This document shows positions 1-6,365 of a stretch of DNA of 16,498 nt, piece after piece. A model generated the notes under the pieces. That model saw only the letters and a program-made list of their open reading frames with translations. It was not told the DNA's origin and did not search any database. Position 1 is the first letter of the stretch. Every line of letters begins with the position of its first letter. The stretch is from positions 1 to 16,498 of the forward strand of contig CAKSRC010000027.1 of the NCBI GenBank assembly GCA_934486915.1, read 5' to 3'. This DNA comes from an uncultured Eubacteriales bacterium. GTDB lineage: Bacteria > Bacillota > Clostridia > Oscillospirales > Acutalibacteraceae. Both the position numbers and the translations under genes were made by a program.

Positions 1-186
1 TTTGAATGGAATGATAAAGTATACGGGATAGCTCATCCCGACGGGACTATAAGTGTATATGAATATTATAAGCCCGAAACTGAGCTTGTTTGTCATACTC
101 CGGACGAGGCTCTAGAGTATATGATAGACGGTCAAAAGCTAAGAGATATTATAACCAAAGTAAAAGTTTGGGACAGGACAATATGA
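1..186 (+). CDS. 3' end of an unrecognised protein (partial)
   Basis: Frame 1 is open from the window edge to a TGA at 184-186, giving 61 C-terminal residues. The fragment is acidic and rich in aromatic residues (for example 'GTISVYEYYKPETEL') and ends '...KVKVWDRTI'. I do not recognise the family, and no catalytic motif, signal or membrane segment is visible. The codon use looks like that of real genes, and the frame ends shortly before a shared terminator at 274-311, which supports a genuine gene end. The start and most of the protein lie outside the window, so no function can be given. Confidence 0.6.
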   Translation, partial: FEWNDKVYGIAHPDGTISVYEYYKPETELVCHTPDEALEYMIDGQKLRDIITKVKVWDRTI

Positions 187-271
187 GGGATAAGTTTTAA
201 GCGTTAAATCATAGGGACTAAAAATATTACTCAAAGGTAGGATTTAAAATAAATTTGGAATAATATAAAAG

Positions 272-316
272 AAGTCCGCCATGCATTTATAGTTTACACG
301 GCGGACCTATTTTTAG
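272..316. terminator. Bidirectional intrinsic terminator between the partial gene and acpP
   Basis: A 7-bp perfect stem (gtccgcc 274-280 with ggcggac 300-306) and 19-nt loop is followed by cctattttt on the + strand. On the - strand it is followed by ttcttttat. It lies between two convergent genes and can serve both. Confidence 0.75.
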
Positions 317-540
317 ATTTTTGCACTTATATATTTCTCGATTTCACCAACAGTTTTGATATTTTCTATATCTTCATCGGGAATTTCTATTTCAAACTCA
401 TCTTCAATAGACATCAAAAGATCAACTACATCTAAAGAATCTGCACCTAAATCATCTTCTATTTTTGTATCTTGATTAATATCATTCTCATCTACATCAA
501 ATTGCTCACTTAATATTTTTTTAATTTTTTCTAGTACCAT
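313..540 (-). CDS. acpP: Acyl carrier protein
   Basis: This 75-aa acidic protein is the acyl carrier of type II fatty-acid synthesis. It carries growing acyl chains on a 4'-phosphopantetheine arm in the cytoplasm. The attachment motif is clear: 'GADSLDVVDL', with the modified serine at residue 35, in the expected context between helix I and helix II. Length and acidity match AcpP. A strong ribosome binding site (GGAGGA, complement of 547-552) precedes the ATG. The gene stands alone here, divergent from the aro operon, with no fab genes next to it in the window. An acyl carrier for a secondary-metabolite system cannot be formally excluded, but nothing nearby suggests one. Confidence 0.95.
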   Translation of the reverse strand: MVLEKIKKILSEQFDVDENDINQDTKIEDDLGADSLDVVDLLMSIEDEFEIEIPDEDIENIKTVGEIEKYISAKI

Positions 541-680
541 AAAAAATCCTCCAAGTTTAAAATAAATTCGAAATAATAATAGATAGACAAAAATACCAAT
601 ACTATGTTACAATTCATGTATTGAGTATTTTGACCTCATAAAAATATATCCATTCTACATATTATTAATAATTTCCTGGT

Positions 681-709
681 TTGTCAATACATTATTCAAT
701 ATTTATAGA
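681..709 (+). promoter_or_regulatory. Probable sigma-A promoter of the aro operon
   Basis: A -35 box TTGTCA (681-686) is separated by 17 nt from a -10 box TATAGA (704-709). It lies about 36 nt upstream of the chosen aroE start, giving a leader of roughly 30 nt. No clear operator or riboswitch is visible between acpP and aroE. I could not identify an equally convincing promoter for acpP in the same 204-nt gap. Confidence 0.6.
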
Positions 710-744
710 AAAATATTTGGAAATTAATACAAGAGGTGTTTTAT

Positions 745-1593
745 TTGAACAAAAAACAATTTGCAGTTATAGGCAGTCCTATAGGACACACCATATCTCC
801 GTTTATAAATCAACGTATGTTTGATATTGCCAAGGTTTCAGCTGATTATGAAGCATATGATGTTTCAACCTATGACCTTACCACTATATTTCCTTCTTTG
901 TGTAAGTTGGATGGCTATAATGTCACTCTACCACACAAATATGCCATAGTACCATATCTTGATGAACTTTCTAAAAAAGCTTTAAAATATAGATCAGTCA
1001 ATACTATTATGAATAAAGACGGTAAGTCTTTTGGATATACAACTGACCCTGCGGGATTTTTAAAATCTCTTGAATATGAAAAAATTGACCTTAAAGGCAG
1101 GGTTGTAATAATAGGTGCAGGAGGAGTAGCAAGGATACTTGCTTATGAATCGGTATTGGCGGGCTGTGCGACAGTCATCGCAGCAAGACCAACAGGTCTA
1201 AAAAATGCTGCTAATTTGGCAGGGGATATAAAAAGTAACACAATTCGTCCCCAAATAGAAACTTGTCTTATTGATCACTTAAAAGGACCTATTGATATAC
1301 TTATAAACGCAACACCTTGTGGAATGTATCCTAAAACGGATGAAATGGCGGTTTCGGATGAGATTGTAAAAAGCAGCAGTGTGGTCTTTGACTGCATATA
1401 TAATCCATATAGGACAAAACTTTTAAATGTCGCAAAATCCTATGGCATTAAGACGATAAGCGGTTTGCCTATGCTTGTTTTGCAAGCGGCAGAAGCACAT
1501 AAAATTTGGACGGGAGCTGAGTTCTCGCAAGATGATATAAGCCAAATTATAGAAGACTCAAGAAAAGAAATGAAGCATGTCTTTGGAAAGTAA
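745..1593 (+). CDS. aroE: Shikimate dehydrogenase
   Basis: AroE reduces 3-dehydroshikimate to shikimate with NADPH, the fourth step towards chorismate. Family signatures appear in order: the substrate-binding 'GSPIGHTISP' at the N-terminus, 'NVTLPHK' with the catalytic lysine at residue 65, the catalytic aspartate in 'TTDPAGF' (residue 101; the usual NTD is TTD here), the Rossmann loop 'GAGGVAR' (about 124-130), 'NATPCGMYP', and the C-terminal 'GLPMLVLQA'. I place the start at TTG 745 because AAGAGGTG (731-738) sits 6 nt upstream. An in-frame GTG at 736 would bury that ribosome binding site inside the gene. The protein is 282 aa, normal for the family. It is the first gene of the operon and overlaps aroK by 17 nt. 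Confidence 0.93.
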   Translation: MNKKQFAVIGSPIGHTISPFINQRMFDIAKVSADYEAYDVSTYDLTTIFPSLCKLDGYNVTLPHKYAIVPYLDELSKKALKYRSVNTIMNKDGKSFGYTTDPAGFLKSLEYEKIDLKGRVVIIGAGGVARILAYESVLAGCATVIAARPTGLKNAANLAGDIKSNTIRPQIETCLIDHLKGPIDILINATPCGMYPKTDEMAVSDEIVKSSSVVFDCIYNPYRTKLLNVAKSYGIKTISGLPMLVLQAAEAHKIWTGAEFSQDDISQIIEDSRKEMKHVFGK

Positions 1594-2098
1594 AAAAATA
1601 GGTTATAATATAGCACTTTGCGGTTTTATGGGGTGCGGCAAAAGCACTGTTGGTAAAGAATTAGCCAAATTAATTAAAATGGATTTTATCGATATAGATA
1701 CTTATATAGAATCAAAGGAGAATATGACTATTTCTAAAATATTTAAATTAAAAGGCGAAAAGTATTTTAGAAGGCTTGAAACCAAGGCAATTTTAAATTT
1801 AGAGTTAAAACCATATAAAGTAATAGCTTTAGGTGGAGGTTCACTGCTCAATAGTGAAAACGTAGAGGTTCTTAAAAAAACCTCTAAGATATTCTTTCTA
1901 AACGCAAATAAGGAAGTTATCATGGAGCGACTAAGATATGATAATTCTCGCCCTCTTTTGAATGTAGATGAAAAAGAAAAGGCTTTAGGTAGGCTCTATG
2001 ACGAAAGGTTTTACACATATAGAGAAAATGCTGATTTTACAATAGATGCAAACGGTAATATTTCTAAGATAATAAGCGACATATTATCCTTTATATAA
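1577..2098 (+). CDS. aroK: Shikimate kinase
   Basis: AroK phosphorylates shikimate at the 3-hydroxyl using ATP. The 173-aa protein has the Walker A loop 'GFMGCGKST' (residues 16-24), the shikimate-binding 'DIDTYIE' (aspartates 39 and 41), the arginine-bearing 'GEKYFRRLE', the glycine-rich 'ALGGGSLL', and a lid region with 'NSRPLL'. This is the standard order and length for single-domain shikimate kinases. Its ATG lies inside the 3' end of aroE (17-nt overlap) with only a weak AG-rich ribosome binding site, suggesting translational coupling. After its stop comes a 170-nt spacer with a repeat-like element and a hairpin terminator, so transcription may be partly interrupted before aroF. Confidence 0.94.
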   Translation: MSLESKKIGYNIALCGFMGCGKSTVGKELAKLIKMDFIDIDTYIESKENMTISKIFKLKGEKYFRRLETKAILNLELKPYKVIALGGGSLLNSENVEVLKKTSKIFFLNANKEVIMERLRYDNSRPLLNVDEKEKALGRLYDERFYTYRENADFTIDANGNISKIISDILSFI

Positions 2099-2111
2099 TC
2101 ATAGTGCAGGT

Positions 2112-2208
2112 ATTCCTGCCTCTTAGGCGGCGGGATTCGTTGTAGGGCTTGTAATCTGTCGCAACCTTTGCTTCTTGCAAGTAAAACACAGAGCATTGCT
2201 CCGATTTA
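2112..2208 (+). repeat. Degenerate hairpin-headed repeat, copy A
   Basis: This spacer element resembles 12863-12972 in layout and sequence. Both start with a GC-rich hairpin built on cc(t/c)gcc...ctctta...ggcgg. Both share an internal word, cgcaacctttgc (2160-2171) against cgctccctttgc (12924-12935). Both end with GCAT...GCTC(c/t)GATTTA (gattta at 2203-2208 and 12967-12972). The middle is diverged and spacing differs by a few bases. No ORF is shared. The hairpin head and conserved ends suggest a non-autonomous mobile element, perhaps an IS200/IS605-type remnant, or a structured RNA. The family assignment is a guess. Confidence 0.5.
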
Positions 2209-2211
2209 AAT

Positions 2212-2246
2212 AAGCTTTTGCCGTTTGGGCGGGAGCTTTTTATTGT
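2212..2246 (+). terminator. Intrinsic-terminator-like hairpin inside the aro operon, upstream of aroF
   Basis: Arms aagcttttgcc (2212-2222) and ggcgggagctt (2228-2238) pair over 11 bp, counting three G-U pairs, around the 5-nt loop gtttg. They are followed by ttttattgtt. This has the form of a rho-independent terminator 22 nt before the aroF ribosome binding site. It could end an aroEK transcript, attenuate aroF expression, or belong to the repeat just upstream. No T-box core motif or leader peptide was recognised. Confidence 0.65.
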
Positions 2247-2268
2247 TGGTCCTTAAGGGGGAATTGTA

Positions 2269-3300
2269 ATGATAGTTATTTTAAAAGAATCTGTTTCTAA
2301 GGAGCAGGTAAAGAATTTTTCAAAATTATTAGAATCTAAGTATGATATAAAGGTAGAAGAGCTTAGGGGTAAGTCTTCAAGTGTACTGGGATTGTTGGGA
2401 GACACATCGAGGATTGATGATGAGTTTATTAAATCTCAAAATATAGTTAAAGGCATAAAAAGAGTGCAAGAACCATATAAAAGAGTGAGCAGAACCCTTC
2501 ACCCTCAAAATACAATTATAACCTTAGATAATGGATTAAAAATTGGTGACGGCTCTTTGCAGGTTATAGCAGGGCCGTGTTCAGTGGAGTCTAAAGAACA
2601 AATTGTTAGAATTGCTAAGGCTGTGAAAAAAAGCGGCGCTTCACTTTTAAGAGGAGGCGCATTCAAACCAAGAACCTCTCCATACTCTTTCCAAGGTCTT
2701 GGAAAAGAAGGATTGGAACTTTTAAGTTTTGCTAAAAAGGAGACAGGCCTTCCAACAGTGACGGAGATTACGAGGGTTTCTAACTTGGATTTATTTGAAG
2801 ATGTCGACATCATTCAAGTTGGGGCAAGAAATATGCAGAATTTTGAGCTTTTGAAGGAGCTAGGAAAAATTAAAAAGCCCATACTTTTAAAAAGAGGGCT
2901 TTCAAGTACAATAAGCGAGCTTCTAATGAGCGCAGAATACATTATGTCAAGCGGGAACGAGAATGTTATTTTGTGCGAGAGAGGAATTAGGACATACGAG
3001 ACTTTCACAAGAAATACATTAGATATCTCGGCCGTGCCGGTTCTTAAGAGACTTTCCCATCTGCCTATTATTGTGGACCCAAGCCATGCTTGTGGGATCC
3101 ATTGGCTTGTGCGGCCGTTAGCGTTATCGTCTATAGCAGCAGGTGCTGACGGCCTTATGATAGAAGTGCATGATGACCCGCAAAATGCTATGTCAGATGG
3201 GCCTCAATCACTTACCATAGAAAGCTTTGAAAGACTTTCAAAGGAAATCTTAAAAGTAAAGGATACCTTTGCTCAAATATACAAAGATGGTGAAGAATGA
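2269..3300 (+). CDS. aroF: 3-deoxy-7-phosphoheptulonate (DAHP) synthase, type I-beta with N-terminal regulatory domain
   Basis: This enzyme joins phosphoenolpyruvate and erythrose 4-phosphate to make DAHP, the committed step of aromatic biosynthesis. Residues 1 to about 70 resemble the ferredoxin-like domain that gives feedback control by aromatic amino acids in Thermotoga-type DAHP synthases. The barrel follows with 'AGPCSVES' (metal ligand C104), 'GGAFKPRTSPYSFQG', 'LLKRG', 'CERG', 'DPSHACG' (H273), 'IEVH' (E299) and a late Asp in 'MSDGPQSL' (D310). The length of 343 aa fits the regulated KDO8P-synthase-like class rather than the E. coli AroFGH class. A strong ribosome binding site, AAGGGGG (2255-2261), lies 7 nt before the ATG. 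It overlaps aroB by 4 nt (ATGA). Confidence 0.94.
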   Translation: MIVILKESVSKEQVKNFSKLLESKYDIKVEELRGKSSSVLGLLGDTSRIDDEFIKSQNIVKGIKRVQEPYKRVSRTLHPQNTIITLDNGLKIGDGSLQVIAGPCSVESKEQIVRIAKAVKKSGASLLRGGAFKPRTSPYSFQGLGKEGLELLSFAKKETGLPTVTEITRVSNLDLFEDVDIIQVGARNMQNFELLKELGKIKKPILLKRGLSSTISELLMSAEYIMSSGNENVILCERGIRTYETFTRNTLDISAVPVLKRLSHLPIIVDPSHACGIHWLVRPLALSSIAAGADGLMIEVHDDPQNAMSDGPQSLTIESFERLSKEILKVKDTFAQIYKDGEE

Positions 3301-4343
3301 AAAAGCTTACAATAAAACTTAAAAATTCATATGATGTTTTAATTGAAAAGGGTTTATTGCAAAAAAGCGGGGAGTTAATAAGATCTATAACTAAGTCAAA
3401 TAAGGCCTTTGTTATAAGCGACAGTAATGTATATAACATTTATGGTGAAGAGCTTATGACTTCGCTTGAAAAAGCGGGATTTAAAACGGGTAAATTTATT
3501 TTTGAAGCGGGAGAAAAATCAAAAAACCTTCATACAATCGAAAAAATATATCAAGAGCTTGCCTTATTTAATATGACTAGGTTAGATATTATAGTGGACT
3601 TAGGCGGCGGTGTATGTGGTGATATGGCGGGATTTTGTGCTTCGACTTTTTTAAGAGGTGTACCTTGTGTACATATACCAACAAGTCTCATAGCTCAAGT
3701 TGACTCCTCGATAGGCGGCAAGACGGGTGTAAATTTAGAAAACGGCAAAAATTTAGTTGGCACATTTTATCAACCAAGTTTAGTTATAGTAGACCCGTTG
3801 TTACTTGATACACTTGAAGACCTATACTTTGAGGACGGTATGGCTGAAGTGATAAAATATGCCGCAATAAGGGATAAGTCGCTTTTTTTAAGGCTCTTAT
3901 CGAATGACCCAAGAAAAGACATTGAAGAGGTTATTTTTACTTGTCTAAGTATAAAAAAGGAGCTTGTCGAAGAGGATGAATTTGATAAATCTTCTCGTAT
4001 GCTTTTAAATTTTGGGCATACCATAGGTCATGCTATAGAAAGCTATTATAATTACAACAAGTTTTCCCATGGTCAAGCTGTCGCGTTGGGAATGAAATAT
4101 ATTTCTATGTTTGGCGAAAAGCTAGGCATTACCTCTAAAGGGATATCCAAAAAAATCGAAGAAATATTAAATCGTTATGGGTTACCAACTGAAATAGAGG
4201 ATCCTTTAAGCAAAATTTTAAAGTATATATCTTTAGATAAGAAAAATATTTTAGGAAAACTAAACCTTATATTAATAAAAGAAATAGGTGAAAGTATAGT
4301 TTACCCTATTGATATTAATAATTTTAAGCAGGGGCTAAACTAA
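3297..4343 (+). CDS. aroB: 3-dehydroquinate synthase
   Basis: AroB converts DAHP to 3-dehydroquinate using NAD+ and a divalent metal. The 348-aa protein shows the NAD-binding 'DLGGGVCGDMAGF' (about 101-113), 'PTSLIAQVDSSIGGKTGVN' (128-146), 'GKNLVGTFYQP', and the three expected metal ligands: E184 in 'MAEVIKY', H241 in 'NFGHTIGHAIE', and H258 in 'SHGQAVALGM'. Length and motif order are normal for a stand-alone AroB. It starts inside the aroF stop codon (ATGA), a typical coupled arrangement. The dehydroquinate dehydratase that uses its product is not in this window. Confidence 0.95.
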   Translation: MKKLTIKLKNSYDVLIEKGLLQKSGELIRSITKSNKAFVISDSNVYNIYGEELMTSLEKAGFKTGKFIFEAGEKSKNLHTIEKIYQELALFNMTRLDIIVDLGGGVCGDMAGFCASTFLRGVPCVHIPTSLIAQVDSSIGGKTGVNLENGKNLVGTFYQPSLVIVDPLLLDTLEDLYFEDGMAEVIKYAAIRDKSLFLRLLSNDPRKDIEEVIFTCLSIKKELVEEDEFDKSSRMLLNFGHTIGHAIESYYNYNKFSHGQAVALGMKYISMFGEKLGITSKGISKKIEEILNRYGLPTEIEDPLSKILKYISLDKKNILGKLNLILIKEIGESIVYPIDINNFKQGLN

Positions 4344-4370
4344 AATACAATATATTCTAGGAGATAGAAA

Positions 4371-4955
4371 ATGGAGACACCAATTAAAATACGTGCGGCA
4401 AAAATTGATGATGCGCAGGATTTATTAGATATTTATGGGTATTATGTAAAGAATACAGCGATTACTTATGAATATGAGGTACCAACTTTGGAGGAGTTTC
4501 AAAGTAGGATTTTGAATACTTTAAGGTGTTACCCATATCTTGTAGCGGAACTTGATGGGCAAATTGTTGGCTATGCATATGCAGGAAAGTTTCAATCAAG
4601 ACCAGGTTATGGCTGGGATGCGGAGATGACGGTTTATCTTAGACATGACATACGAGGCAACAAAATAGGCGAAAAACTTTACACGTTGTTGGAGAAAATA
4701 CTTTATGCACAAGGTGTTGTCAAGGTTATTGCGTTAATTACCTCTCCAAAAGAAACGGAATATAATTCAACTTATAATAGCATGCGTTTTCATGAGAAAA
4801 TGGGCTACTGCCTTGCAGGACACATTGAAAATTGTGGGTATAAGTTTAATCAGTGGTATGACACAATTTTAATGGATAAAACAATTGGAATCCCTCAAAA
4901 AAATATGTGTTTTATTAAGAGCTTTAATGAGGTAAGAAAAAAGTTTAATATTTAA
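4371..4955 (+). CDS. GNAT N-acetyltransferase, phosphinothricin acetyltransferase-like
   Basis: This is a 194-aa GNAT-fold acetyltransferase. The N-terminal 'IRAAKIDDAQDLLDIYGYYV', then 'TAITYEYEVPTLEEFQSRI', 'YPYLVAELDGQIVGYAYA', 'ETVYL'-type core strand ('AEMTVYL') and 'RGNKIGEKLYTLLE' (acetyl-CoA pyrophosphate loop) follow the order seen in the Pat/Bar/YwnH group. That group acetylates phosphinothricin, methionine sulfone and related amino-acid analogues. The C-terminal half has 'NSMRFHEKMGY', also typical. The true substrate cannot be read from sequence. It has its own ribosome binding site (AGGAGA, 4359-4364), sits 27 nt after aroB, and lies in the same direction as the aro genes, so it is probably co-transcribed despite not being a shikimate enzyme. 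Confidence 0.85.
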   Translation: METPIKIRAAKIDDAQDLLDIYGYYVKNTAITYEYEVPTLEEFQSRILNTLRCYPYLVAELDGQIVGYAYAGKFQSRPGYGWDAEMTVYLRHDIRGNKIGEKLYTLLEKILYAQGVVKVIALITSPKETEYNSTYNSMRFHEKMGYCLAGHIENCGYKFNQWYDTILMDKTIGIPQKNMCFIKSFNEVRKKFNI

Positions 4956-5034
4956 GGCGAAAAAATGAATTAAAGCTTGTAAATACGGCTTTATAGGAAT
5001 AAAATAAAAATTAGAACATAAAGATATTTGATAC

Positions 5035-5062
5035 TTGAAAATGTTTGCTTAGCTTATATCAT
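5035..5062 (+). promoter_or_regulatory. Possible internal promoter upstream of aroA
   Basis: In the 129-nt gap between the acetyltransferase and aroA, TTGAAA (5035-5040) and TATCAT (5057-5062) are spaced by 16 nt. A weak 6-bp stem without a T-run (4971-4976 with 4988-4993) precedes it. The AT-rich background makes chance matches likely, so this is only a candidate for separate aroA-aroC-aroQ expression. Confidence 0.35.
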
Positions 5063-5084
5063 ATTTTAAAAAGGACTGTTTAAT

Positions 5085-6365
5085 ATGAGAGTTATTAAAA
5101 TAACACCTTCCAAACTTTCAGGGAGTATTTGTCCGCCGTCATCTAAAAGTTTGGCGCATCGAGCAATTATAGGGGCTTTATTGGCAAAAGATAGAATGAA
5201 TATTAATAATATTTATTATAGCGATGATATTTACGCAACCATAAGTGCTGCAAAAGAGTTTGGGGCAAGTATATATCAAAGAAAGTCTAGTATATTGTTA
5301 ACGTCAACCAGTGCTTTTTTAAATAACGATATACAGATAAATGCAAATGAATCTGCCTCAACTTTAAGATTTTTAATTCCTATTGCGGCGGCATTAGGAA
5401 TAAGCTGCCATTTTGTCGGCAAAGAGGGCCTTTCACGCAGACCAATTGAGCCTATTTTACGCTGCATGGAAGGTAAGGGGGTAACCTTTTCAGGCTATCA
5501 AGGTTTGCCACTTTCTATAAGAGGAAAATTGCTTCCGGGAAGGTTCAACATTGAAGGAAATGTCAGCTCTCAATTCATATCAGGCCTTTTGTTTGCTTTG
5601 CCATTACTTGATGGCGACAGTGATATTGTAATAACTTCTCATATAGAGTCTTACCAATACATTCAAATGACATTAGATGTATTAAAAAAGTTCCAAATAT
5701 CAATTCAAAAGAAACCTTATGGTTTTAGTGTAAGGGGAGGTCAAAAATATAAGCCTTGTAGCTTTTTAGTTGAACCTGATTGGTCTCAAGCTGCAAACTT
5801 TATTGCTGCAGCTGCACTTGGCTCTAAAGTAAAGGTAAGGGGACTTAACCTAAATTCGACTCAAGGGGATCAAGTGATACTAAATATTTTGGATTCTTTT
5901 GGTCAATTGATAAAGTTTTCAAGTGGGATTGTTCAGGTATTACCAAGAGAAATTAAAGCCGTTGATATAGATGTCTCGCAATGCCCGGATTTATTACCGA
6001 TTCTTGCAGTGATAGCGTCGTTTGCCAATGGAAATGTATTTTTATATGGTGCCAATAGGCTAAGGTTTAAAGAAAGTGATAGATTAAAAGCGACGGCAAA
6101 TGCTTTAAACAGTATTGGTGCAAATATCAAAGAGCTTAATGACGCATTGCTTGTTAGACCTGTCCCGTTTTTTAAGGGCGGAGTGGCTGAAAGTTACGGC
6201 GACCATCGAATAGTAATGGCATTGGCTATGTGCGCCGCAAGGTCAAAAGAGCCTATATTTATTAGTAATTACTTGGGGGTCAATAAGTCTTATCCCACAT
6301 TTTTTGATGATTTTAGGCGCATTGGAGGTAAAGCGGATGTCGTCGATTTTGGGAAAAAATATTAA
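5085..6365 (+). CDS. aroA: 5-enolpyruvylshikimate-3-phosphate (EPSP) synthase
   Basis: AroA transfers the enolpyruvyl group of PEP to shikimate 3-phosphate and is the target of glyphosate. The 426-aa protein has the PEP-binding lysine in 'PPSSKSLAHRA' (K21), 'NESASTLRFLIP' (89-99), 'RRPIEP', 'VSSQFISGLLFALP', 'CPDLLPILA', 'RFKESDRLKA' and 'YGDHRIVMA'. These cover both halves of the inside-out alpha/beta barrel at full length. The position matching E. coli Gly96 is alanine here (A91, codon 5355-5357), where related Clostridia usually have 'ESGSTLRF'. The ribosome binding site is AAGGA (5071-5075). Its 3' end overlaps the aroC start by 29 nt. Confidence 0.95.
   Translation: MRVIKITPSKLSGSICPPSSKSLAHRAIIGALLAKDRMNINNIYYSDDIYATISAAKEFGASIYQRKSSILLTSTSAFLNNDIQINANESASTLRFLIPIAAALGISCHFVGKEGLSRRPIEPILRCMEGKGVTFSGYQGLPLSIRGKLLPGRFNIEGNVSSQFISGLLFALPLLDGDSDIVITSHIESYQYIQMTLDVLKKFQISIQKKPYGFSVRGGQKYKPCSFLVEPDWSQAANFIAAAALGSKVKVRGLNLNSTQGDQVILNILDSFGQLIKFSSGIVQVLPREIKAVDIDVSQCPDLLPILAVIASFANGNVFLYGANRLRFKESDRLKATANALNSIGANIKELNDALLVRPVPFFKGGVAESYGDHRIVMALAMCAARSKEPIFISNYLGVNKSYPTFFDDFRRIGGKADVVDFGKKY

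Larger units (their letters stand above)
243..579. repeat. Short direct repeat flanking acpP (243-265 and 556-578)
   Basis: A 23-nt AT-rich word beginning tttaaaataaatt occurs in the same orientation just beyond the 3' end of acpP (243-265) and just upstream of its ribosome binding site (556-578). I count two mismatches (T/C and G/A). It may be chance in AT-rich DNA or a trace of an old duplication. The interval given spans both copies and the gene between them. Confidence 0.4.

Noticed and set aside
2011..2196. 61-aa ORF on the - strand across the aroK end and repeat copy A
   Set aside because: It overlaps aroK antisense and the repeat, has no ribosome binding site match to a known family, and is best explained as a shadow frame.
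2099..2268. T-box or tryptophan-responsive leader before aroF
   Set aside because: The spacer is only 170 nt. I found no T-box core (AGGGTGGNACCGCG-like) and no Trp/Phe/Tyr-rich leader peptide.
5085..6365. AroA as a class II (CP4-type) EPSP synthase
   Set aside because: The surrounding motifs ('SSQFISGLL', 'KESDRLKA', 'YGDHRIVM') look like ordinary firmicute AroA; only the single Ala resembles class II.
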